A stretch of 64,000 nucleotides of DNA from Papio anubis. Taxonomy: Eukaryota > Chordata > Mammalia > Primates > Cercopithecidae. The stretch spans positions 97,077,181 through 97,141,180 of the forward strand of contig NC_044984.1 of the NCBI RefSeq assembly GCF_008728515.1. The letters are read 5' to 3'. Below, one piece after another: positions 55,612 through 64,000 of this stretch (position 1 is the stretch's first letter; every line of letters starts with the position of its first letter). The notes beneath the pieces were generated by a model. The model saw nothing but the letters and a program-made list of their open reading frames with translations, was not told the DNA's origin and ran no database searches. A program made the translations under genes and the position numbers.

Positions 55612-57881
55612 CCTTTACAAGATGTATGATTTGCAAATATTTTATCCCATTCCATAAATTGTCTTTGCATTCTGTTGATTGTTTATTTTACTGTGCAGAA
55701 GTGTTTAGTTTGATACACTCTTATTACTCTATTTTTGCTTTTGTTGTCTGTGCTTTTGGGGTTGTATCCAAAAAATCATTGTCTGAACTAATGTCATAAA
55801 GCTTTCCCACTATGTTTTCTTCTGGTAGTTTTATAGTTTCAGGCCTATGTTTTAGTCTTTAATACATTTTGAGTTGATTTTTTATATGATATAGAATAAG
55901 GGCCTAATTTTATTCTTCTGTATGTGAATATCCTTTATTCCCAATATTATTTGTCAAAGAAGCTGTCCTTTTCCCTTTGTGTTTTCTTGGCACTTTTGTC
56001 AAAAACCAATTGACTATAAATTCATGAGTTTATTTCTGGCCTTTATTCTGCTCCTTTGGTCCATGTATCTGTTTTTATGCCAGTACCATGCTCTTTTGCT
56101 TGCTATAGCTTCATAGTATATTTTGAAGTCAGGTACTGTGATGCCTCCAGCTTTATTCTTTTTGATCAAGATTGCTGTGTCTACTTGGGATCTTTTGTGG
56201 TTCCAGACAAATTTTAGAAATGTTTTTCTATTTCTGTGAAAACATCATTGGAATTTTGGTTGCATTGAATATATTCAACTTTTCACCACTGAGTATGATG
56301 TTAGCTACAAGTTTGTTGTCTGTGGCCTTTATTGTACTTCTGTACCTAATTTGGTAAGAATTTTTATCATGAAAGATATTAAATTTTGTCAAATGCTTTT
56401 TCTGTATCTATTCAGATTATCATATGGTTTTTGTCCTTTATTCTATTAATGTGGTGTATACCACATTTATAGGTCTATGTATGTTGAATCATCCTTGCAC
56501 CCCGGGGAAAAATTCAACTCGATTATGGTGAATGGTCCTTTTAATGTGCTGTGGATTTCAGTTTACTATTATCTATATTCATCAGGGACGTAGACCTGTA
56601 TTTTTTTTCTTGTAGTGTCCTCATCTGGTTTTGGTATCAGGGTAATGTTGGCCTTGTAAAATGAGGTTGGACATATTCCCTCTTCAAATTTTTGGAAGAA
56701 TTTTGAGAAGGATTGGTATTCATTCTTCTCTAAAAGTTTTGTGGAATGCAAGAGTGAAGCCATCAAGTACTAGGCTTTTCTTTGATGGAAAACTTCTTAT
56801 TACTGATTCAGTCTTCTTACTCATTATTGATCTGTTCAGATTTTCTTCTATTTCCTCATTATTAATTTTTGGTAGGTTGCATATATCCAGGAATTTATTC
56901 ATTTTTCTCTAGGTTATTCAATTTGTCAATGCATAATTATTCATGATAGTCTCATGATCCTTTGCATTTCTGTGATATTCGTTGTAATGTCTCCTCTTTG
57001 ATCTCTGATTTTACTGGAGTTCTCTAATTTTTGTTAATCTAGCTAAAGGTTTACCAATTCTGTTTATCTTTCAGAAAACCAACTCTTAATCTTATTGATC
57101 TTTTCTATTGCTTTTCTAGTCTCTATTATTTATTTCTACTCTGATCTTATTATTTCCTTCTTTCTACTTACTTTGGGCTTAGTTTGTTCTTCTTTTTCTA
57201 GTTTCTTGAGGTATATACCATTAGGTTTTTTGGGGGGACTTTCTTCTGTGTTGATGTGGGGATTTATTGCTATAAACTTTGCTCTTAGAACTGCTTATGC
57301 TTCATCCTGTAATTTTTTGTATGTAATTTTGGCATGTTGTGTTTCCATTTTCATTTGTCTCAAGATATTTTTTTAATTTCCCTTTTAATTTATTCTTCAA
57401 CTCATGGGTTGTTCAGAAGCATCTTGCTTAATATCCATATAGTTGTAAATTTTCTGAAGTTCCTCCTGTTGTTAATTTCTAGTTTCATACCATTGTGGTC
57501 ATAAAAGGTACTTGTTATAATTTCGATCATCTTACATTTGTTAAGACTTGTTTTGTGGACTAACATATGATCTATCCTGGAGAATGTTTCACGTGCATTT
57601 GAGAAGAGTGTATATTCTGTCTCTGTTAAATGGAATGTCATGTATCTGACTGTAAGGTTTATTTGGTCTGAAATGTAGTTCAAGTCCAATATTTCATTAT
57701 TAATATTTTGTCTGCATGATCTGCCAATTGCTGAAAGTGAGGTATTGAAGTCTTCTACTACATTGTATTACAATCTGCTCTCCTTTCATGTCTATTAATA
57801 TTTGCTTTATATGTTCAGGTGCTCCTATGTTGGGTACATATGTATTTACAATTATTATATCCTCTTGATAAATTAGCCCCT
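55612..57881 (-). pseudogene. Old L1 ORF2 remnant, antisense
   Basis: The reverse-strand text is ORF2: RT and endonuclease parts are visible, including minus frames at 56569-56766, 56720-56902, 57402-57689 and 57700-57894 (the last includes 'VNTYVPNIGAPEHIKQIL'). Stops and shifts separate them. The L1 is 5'-truncated in the endonuclease. Confidence 0.9.
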
Positions 57882-58265
57882 TGGTATAGTCCAAAATTAA
57901 TCTCCAGTGTTAGAGGTGGGGCCCAGTGAGATATGTTTGGTACATGGAGGCAGATCCCTTATGAATGGTTTGGTGCGGTCCTTGTAGTAAAAAGTGAGTT
58001 CTTGCTCTATTAGCTCATATAAGAGCTGGCTGTTAAAAAGAGCATGACACCTCCCCCTTCTCTCTTGCTCCCTCCCTTGCTATGTGACACACTTGCTCCC
58101 CTCTGCCTTCTGCCATGATTAAAATTTCTTGAGGCCCTCAACAGAAGCCTTCCTTTGTTGGTGCTGTGCCTCTTCGGCAGCCCATAGAGCCAAATAAACC
58201 TCTTTTCTTTATAAATTACTCAATCTCAGTTATTCTTTTTTAGTAGTGAAAAACAGACTAATACA
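57882..58265 (+). mobile_element. MaLR solo LTR (MST-type) inserted in the L1
   Basis: It begins 'tggtatagtccaaaattaat' and ends 'acagactaataca', with an exact 'cccct' target duplication at 57877-57881 and 58266-58270. Interior blocks include 'ctgccttctgccatgattaa' and 'ccaaataaacctcttttc'. Confidence 0.95.
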
Positions 58266-58310
58266 CCCCTTTATCACTATATAATGACCTTCTTTGTTTC
58301 CTTTTGTGGT
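58266..58310 (-). mobile_element. L1 endonuclease-region end piece
   Basis: 'ctttatcactatataatgac' and 'cttctttgtttccttttg' continue the antisense L1 for about 45 bases, after which L1 similarity ends. Confidence 0.7.
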
Positions 58311-59082
58311 TTAAATATCTCATATAATAATTATTATCTAAGAATTTTTAACAGTATCTAGAGTATAGTAAGTCCCACACAAATATTAATTACTGATATC
58401 CATTGTTGCGTTATCAGCATTTTAATCATTATTCTTCATACATGGTCCTTAGTCTTTTTTCTTGTTATAAAATGAAGGATACAAGGTTGTTTTTCAATGC
58501 CATTTTTGGATATTCATGCACCTCAGCTTTGACCATATTAGTATTCACAGCAGACACTGTAGGGTTCCTGGACACAGCCTCAGTCACAATTTGCTTTTCC
58601 CTGGAAGCTTTCGGAGATTGGATTAGGAATGCATGTGCAACTCAATAATCTCTAACTGGAAGTTGCTGGATGGGACTTCAGGGAAAGTTTGATTTACAAA
58701 ACTCTACCCAGAAAGTATGATTCTTTGACACTTAGTTCTTTCTGCCTTTTTCTTCTTACCACCTGGAATGCAGATGGATTTGATTGCAGTTGGTGTGACA
58801 GCCATCTTATGACTGTGATGAAACAACCATGATACCATCACTTTAAATACAGTGAAGCAAATGATAGAAAGAGGTTAAATCCCTGGCAGAATCTTTGGAC
58901 AACCACATCACTCTGGACAAATTTCCTCCTGACTTTTTGATATGTGAAAGAAGAAAATGTTTATGTGTTGAAGCCATAGTTTTCCATTGCTTTCAGGAGA
59001 AAGCATTATTAGTTAATGTACTGTTTTTACCTATATGGAAATGTGTAAAATGTGAATGCTTTAAAAAATAAATGGAAAATGG
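58311..59082. other. Unassigned region, possibly an old LTR-class repeat
   Basis: About 58660-59025 shows phrases seen in old MLT/MER LTR-class repeats ('gctggatgggacttcagg', 'gatatgtgaaagaagaaaat'). No clear ends. The 81-codon frame at 58403-58648 has no recognisable domain. Confidence 0.3.

Positions 59083-59110
<28 letters not shown>
59083..59110. repeat. (AC)14 microsatellite
   Basis: An unbroken 28-base AC run. Confidence 0.98.
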
Positions 59111-59113
<3 letters not shown>

Positions 59114-59344
59114 ACTGGTAAGAGGCATATTTCCAAGACATACTAGGAGTGAAAAGTTTTTAAGTTTCTTTCTTTCTGAATTATAAATGTAAGGGTTATT
59201 TCATATGATAATGGATAAATAACCATTTGTTCTTGAAATATCAAGAAAAGGGCTTCCTGTTTGATCATCTCTGCTTAAGGTTTTTTTTGGTGAAATTAAG
59301 TACTACTTAAACTTCACAGAAATTATATTTTTACATTGTTATTT
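59111..59344. other. Unassigned spacer
   Basis: No recognised feature. Confidence 0.4.
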
Positions 59345-59545
59345 AAAAGAACAGATGTTCATAGCTAGCATTTATTTACATTTATATGCTTGACATCATG
59401 CTAAATGTGCAGTCTCTATGTATCTATACACATGCATACCCTCAGTTAATCGATTAGTCTTATATCAGTCTTAAGAGACAGGTACTGGGTTTTTTTCAGT
59501 ATATGTAAGAATATTCAAGGCTTAAAAAGACAATTTACCTAATGT
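59345..59545 (+). repeat. Worn MIR SINE, left part
   Basis: 'agctagcatttatttacatt', 'gacatcatgctaaatgtgca' and 'ttaagagacaggtactggg' fit MIR. A right MIR end at about 60054-60125 ('attcaaacccagatttctct', 'cttttaaccaccatcctg') suggests the copy is split. Confidence 0.5.
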
Positions 59546-59550
59546 TAAGT

Positions 59551-60053
59551 GAAGATTATTGATGGAAAGCGACAGAAATTAACTTGGCTGATTTAAGGAA
59601 AAAACAGATACGTATTTAGAGGATATTACATAACATGCAAAATTGTTGGGGGGCAAGAGTACAAAGATCATGAGTTATTTAGCCAGAATCAAGGTCCATT
59701 AATGCCACTAACACCGAGGCCACTGATACTGGACTTAGGACATTTCCACTGGCACCACTGGACTGCAGCCATAGGAACTTGATCTTGCTTGACCTAAAGG
59801 AGATTCTACAGGGTCCCTATTTCTTAGTGTCAGTAGCTCCTAATTTAGAAATTTGCCTGGCTTCATTTATTTGGTAGATTCTAGACCTCCTGCTTAAAGT
59901 TCAGCTGTAAAGGAGGTTGGAGAAATGAAATTTGCTTTCCAAAGTGGGAGGTGAGCCATACCTCCTATGAAGATTCATACAAGGAAGGGTATTTTCCAAG
60001 CATTGGAAGGAATTTCAAATATTAGCCAGCCAAAAAGAATGATTCCGTACAGC
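59551..60053. mobile_element. Unclassified 503-bp insertion between two MIR halves
   Basis: Five bases 'taagt' occur at 59546-59550 and 60054-60058. The interior ('gacagaaattaacttggctg', 'tggacttaggacatttccac', 'actggcaccactggact') resembles an old medium-reiterated repeat that I cannot name. Boundaries are approximate. Confidence 0.35.
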
Positions 60054-60125
60054 TAAGTCAAAATTCAAACCCAGATTTCTCTAACAGCAAAATCCAAACT
60101 TTTAACCACCATCCTGAAAGGCTCC

Positions 60126-60954
60126 TAATTTGTAGTAAGAAATCCAGCTTCCAAATTTTTAAGACAACAGAGCTCCCAACTGATTCCAGGGGGATAACAA
60201 CACTGTTATATGTATTTCTAAGTCATTCTCCCCCTTCCTTCTCTTTAGGGGTTTTGTCAAGGGTCTGGTGGCATTCCCACTAGGTGAATTGACCAAGAGG
60301 TGACATTATTTTCTTTGACAACTGTGCTGACAGTTTTATAAGTTGAAATAAAAAAGTTGTATTATCTATTAAGAAGCATACATTCCTAGATGGACAATGT
60401 GATGGTGTGAAGTGAGTTTTGGAACTGGAATCATTAGAAAAGGCCCTTTACCTCCCCTTCCTCACCTGACATGTTTCCACTAAAATGGTGCATCTCAGCT
60501 GAACTGTTCAGCTATTCTCTGCCCGTGCTCACTCTGAGAGCCCCTCATCCCTTGGGTAGGATTGGCAAATCTGGGTGATGAGAACGTAGGCCATTTCTTC
60601 TTACTAATGGGTGGAGTCTCCTCTATTTCTTATTTGCGTTGCCTCTAACCCTTGTTTCCTGTCTCCATGTGGAAACACTGATGCCTGGGAAATGTCACCA
60701 TCCTCTTTTAGCTGCTCTCCTCTGGGGTCAGCTGGGAGGTGAGGTGGACTTGTGACTGGCTGGACATGTAAGCTTAGTGGCTAACTGGAGACCCATACCT
60801 TGTTACAGGAGTCTCCAGGTCTGGATCTAGAGAGATAGAGAGAAGAGTCTCATTTTGTGTTCCCCAGTGGAGACTATTTCCACTTTATTGGATAAACTCA
60901 ACATTTTGGTTCTCAGTTGGCTATTATACATGAATTAGTCTTAGGCTGTGAGGA
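60126..60954. other. Unassigned region
   Basis: No recognised gene or repeat. Confidence 0.4.
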
Positions 60955-61150
60955 AATTTCAGAGTCAGCACCCCTGGATTCAAGTATATCTACTTAATAC
61001 ATTTGGCAAAGTAGTTAGCTCTCCTGAGTCTCAGTTTCCTCAGCTATAAAGTGGGAATAATGTCATCTGCTTCGCATGTGTATAACCACAGTAAGGGCTA
61101 AAAGAGATTTCATGTATTAAATTGTTACATGACCAGGCCTAGGGTAGGTA
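60955..61150 (-). repeat. MIR SINE (antisense)
   Basis: 'cctgagtctcagtttcctca', 'gctataaagtgggaataatg' and 'gaccaggcctagggtaggta' are the MIR complement. Confidence 0.85.
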
Positions 61151-61319
61151 TTCAAACCACATGAGCTAAAAGGAATTTTAGAAACGACGGGGATTATTTA
61201 CCTTTTGAAAGAATAACAGCTAGTCGAAACTGGTAAAAGAGAAAATCAGTCTAAGTTCTAATGTAGTAGCACTTAGAAAAAAATGTTTATTGAATTCCTG
61301 TCATTTTCTCCTTTAAAAG

Positions 61320-61530
61320 TAACTATTACTTATTGAGGACTTACTCTAGGCCAAACACTTTACCAGTATTATCTTATGTAACCCTAACAAGAAACCTTTG
61401 AATTCAGTTCTATTATAAGCAGTCCCATTTTGCAGATGATAAAACTGAAGCTTAAAGATGTTAAGTAGTGCAGTGGCAGGCCTGGTGGTGGAGGTTGGGG
61501 CTGTCTGGATCCAGGATCAATACTCATAAC
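61320..61530 (+). repeat. MIR SINE
   Basis: 'ttattgaggacttactctag', 'cagtcccattttgcagatga' and 'taaaactgaagcttaaagat' follow MIR order, ending 'ggatccaggatcaatactca'. Confidence 0.85.
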
Positions 61531-62370
61531 TACATACAGTCCTGAGGGCACAAAGGAAAATTTGGCTCAGTCTCTCCCATCCCATAATTGCACACCCCCA
61601 AATGGTGGAATGCGAATGAGAGAAGTCAACTTTCCCTGTGAGCTGTAGATCAGAATTCAAGCCCAAGTTTGTTAGCTGTAACACCTGTAATCTGAGATTC
61701 TAAGCAATATCACCTTTTGTCCTGGGTTCTGTGTAACTTGTCTGTACAGATGGATGTGTTCCAAATTCTGGCACTGAGGTCCATAAGAGAACAGTGAGAT
61801 GTGGCACTAACTGCTCAGGCCATCTGGATACCCTGTCAGGACTCCTTGGTTTGTTTACTCATCTCAGTTGGCTACATAAGTGGTAAGGAAAGTGGTCAGG
61901 GGCCTGGTTTCATTTGGAGAGCTCTGGGCTGTTATCTTGCTAGGTTTTCCCCTTCTTCTGAATGTGATACCTATTCAGGGACAAAGTTCTGTTGAATAAG
62001 CAAGCTGTGTTTGAAGGCAGCCATCCAGGTCCAGAACAGTCCATCTATTCAGAATCTGATCTCTTGACAATGGGGGCTCTCAGGGTTATTGTTATGATAA
62101 TATGTTCTAACTCTTTCTTCCCAGAGCCAGGTAGGTTCCCATGTAAAGAGTGGTGTTAGCATTGGATATTGTTTCTAGTAGCAGTTTTCCTGGTATGGGC
62201 GACAGGGACTGAGCAGTAAGATTGACTCTTACTAAATGGGTCCTAGCAAGGGCTGAAGGTGGGGAGTGGGTGCAGTGAGGTAAGCACAGGCCTGCTGGGG
62301 ACCCTGCATAACCACGATGACCACACACAGTGGTCCCGGAAGGAAGGATCTGCAGGGCTAGGAAGAAACT
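61531..62370. other. Unassigned region
   Basis: No recognised repeat or gene. Confidence 0.4.
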
Positions 62371-62418
62371 GTGTCGTGTGTGTGTGTGTGTGTGTGTGCG
62401 TGTGTGTGTGTGTGTGTG
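62371..62418. repeat. (TG)n microsatellite
   Basis: About 22 TG units with one 'gcg' interruption at 62398-62400. The V/C-rich (+) and H/T-rich (-) frames are artefacts. Confidence 0.95.
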
Positions 62419-62430
62419 ATGGAGGAGTCT

Positions 62431-62470
62431 CATTACATTGGTAATTGTAATTGTAATTACCAATGTAATG
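62431..62470. repeat. Perfect 16-bp inverted repeat with 8-base loop
   Basis: Arms 'cattacattggtaatt' (62431-62446) and 'aattaccaatgtaatg' (62455-62470) are exact reverse complements around the loop 'gtaattgt'. It starts 12 bases after the TG repeat. Confidence 0.95.
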
Positions 62471-62489
62471 TCAATATCCCCAATTCACA

Positions 62490-63060
62490 GTCATTCATTT
62501 GTTTATTAAAAATTATTGATCAAGTGCTTCTCAATTGCTAGGCAGTCTGCTAGGTGTTTCAGGGCAAGACTACCATGTACAACCTGCACAACTATCTATG
62601 GCCATCCTTCTTTAGAAAACAATAGATAAAAACATGATGTAGTCCCTGCTACAAGAGACTTAGTGTCCAGGGCCCAGAGAGGAATTGAATGGGCAGGTAG
62701 GAGAAGTGAAGCTTTCTTTGAGCTGGAAAGTTGTGACATTTGAATTGCATGTCAGGATGAAGGTTGGATCAAGAAACATGAAAATATGAATAAGGTTGAG
62801 AGAGAGAATATTGAGACAAGTTGTAAAGGGGCAGGAAATGCCTGGCTATGTATATAGAATGATGAGGAGTATAGTTTGAGGCAAAGGGTATGTGAAGAAA
62901 AGTAGTAGGAAATAAGGTTGGTGACAGGTTGAGACCTTGAATTCCAGGTGAAGGAGTCTGTGTTTGACTGTGAAATCATGTGGATAGGTAATGTGAACAG
63001 AGTGTGTTTCAAGTAAATTAATCTGGTTGGAACATCAGTAAGGAAAGAGACTGGGGTCAG
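62490..63060 (+). repeat. Old LINE (L3/CR1-like) fragment
   Basis: 'attgatcaagtgcttctcaa', 'gtagtccctgctacaagaga' and later 'ggacagg'-type, 'gagactggggtcagggagac' blocks follow the ancient mammalian LINE 3' order. The 110-codon antisense frame at 62752-63084 is chance. Confidence 0.5.
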
Positions 63061-64000
63061 GGAGACAGGGTAAATATATGTCATTTAACAGTTCTTTATG
63101 CTCTGACTCAAGCTGTCAATTTTGTATATTTTTATATAAGAGCAGTGCCTCTTAAAGCAAACTGTTCAGAGGTGAACCAGGATTATTATTAGGCAATTAT
63201 ATATACAAATTAAAACAAGAACATGTTTGTGTGACTTGGCTCATTCGCCTATGAGTGAATTTACATGTAACTGACATTTCATATATCCCATCTTTTTTTT
63301 TTTTTAAGAAAGAATTATATAAGAAATAACATTTCTGTGTTTGAAGAATTCCTAGCAATGCTGTTGTAGACAGCTTGATCAGAGATGGGAATGCTCTAGT
63401 ACTACTCCTTAGCTTTTGTATCCACCTATTTGGGCCAAGTGTGGAAGTTCCTTCCAACCTTACTGCCATTTCCTTGCATGTGAAGTAAGCTTCACTAATG
63501 GGACATTCCTGGATCTTGTCTCATTTCTTGCCTCTTCTGATGCAAGTAGAGTAAATAATCTAATTGGTGAGTTTGAGAAAAGAAGGGGGTATGCATAGCT
63601 CAGCCACTCACTCTTGGGTGTGAGCTGCCTGTAGGAACCATGTGTCCTCCTCTGTGTCTCCAGGCCATAAGGTTTTTTAGGGTAAGATTTCACATGTGGA
63701 GACCTATAGTACTCATGCTGTTTGTCATTGCATGGGAAAATTCGTCTAATTCTAGGTTTTGGTATTAGGAAGCCTATTTGCTTAGTGTTTCAGGAAAAAT
63801 TCTCAAATATAACCATAAAGGTGATGTTTTGATTTCTCTTCTGCTTTACTTGGTGGTCTTATTTCTTGATTGACTCAGAACTTGGGCAGGGGAAGAAGTG
63901 TGCTCCTTTTCAGGCCTCTGAAACTTTACCAACACAGTGTGGCTGGAGGAGGTATTTGTGTTTTCACAGAAAGTAAGATGGTATTCATGTTTTGTACAAA
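63061..64000. other. Unassigned end of the window
   Basis: An oligo-T run (63292-63305) and short frames on both strands around 63197-63693 without recognisable motifs. No gene seen. Confidence 0.4.

Noticed and set aside
62107..62463. 118-codon antisense frame with an H/T-rich segment
   Set aside because: Its core is the TG repeat; the rest has no recognisable domain.
1..64000. CRISPR array, bacterial operon, riboswitch or tRNA/rRNA gene
   Set aside because: No array of equal repeats and spacers, no tRNA cloverleaf pattern and no rRNA-like block was seen. The DNA is plainly primate, and the 35-bp array at 24861 is a minisatellite without spacers.

Overview
The window is primate nuclear DNA, and most likely from an Old World monkey (macaque/baboon-type cercopithecid) rather than human. 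Alu, L1, L2, MIR, ERVL and MaLR repeats are everywhere. The youngest Alu (46028-46329, long unbroken oligo-T tail, intact 14-bp target duplication) carries a set of diagnostic bases known from the AluYRa group of Old World monkeys. The DNA is AT-rich, has no CpG island, no RNA gene that I can recognise and no convincing protein-coding gene. Nearly all longer open frames lie in retroelement remnants, antisense Alu/L1 or simple repeats. It reads as intergenic or deep-intronic sequence built by layered transposon insertions.

Layout. 1-2189: old, mostly unassignable sequence with one MIR. 2190-10276: a decayed, almost complete ERVL provirus with two MLT2-type LTRs, an exact 5-bp target duplication and gag, pol and dUTPase remnants. 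A MaLR solo LTR and a truncated MaLR element (one LTR plus internal region, opposite strand) are inserted inside its pol. 10277-14000: a MIR, unassigned sequence and one exon-like open segment (12777-12995). 14007-19313: Alu monomer, an ERV1-type solo LTR (4-bp duplication), MST/MLT LTRs and L2. 20300-25055: L2, MER5, a 297-bp polypyrimidine tract, a MIR split by AluS and a 35-bp minisatellite with one inverted unit. 25056-30740: sparse old repeats, MER5A split by Alu, and a second exon-like segment (29653-29750). 30740-32810: long L2 with an Alu. 32990-40916: a full-length but dead ancient L1 with a tandemly repeated 5' UTR and an Alu in ORF2. 40917-53510: L2, MIR, AluYRa, AluJ, MLT2 and MaLR LTRs, several with perfect target duplications. 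54300-58310: antisense L1 broken by a hAT element and an MST LTR. 58311-64000: old MIR and LINE remnants, two dinucleotide repeats and a perfect 16-bp inverted repeat.

No functional gene system or novel machinery is visible. The value of the window is its insertion history (nested elements with datable junctions), several structure-prone simple sequences, and two weak exon candidates that need transcript or conservation data.
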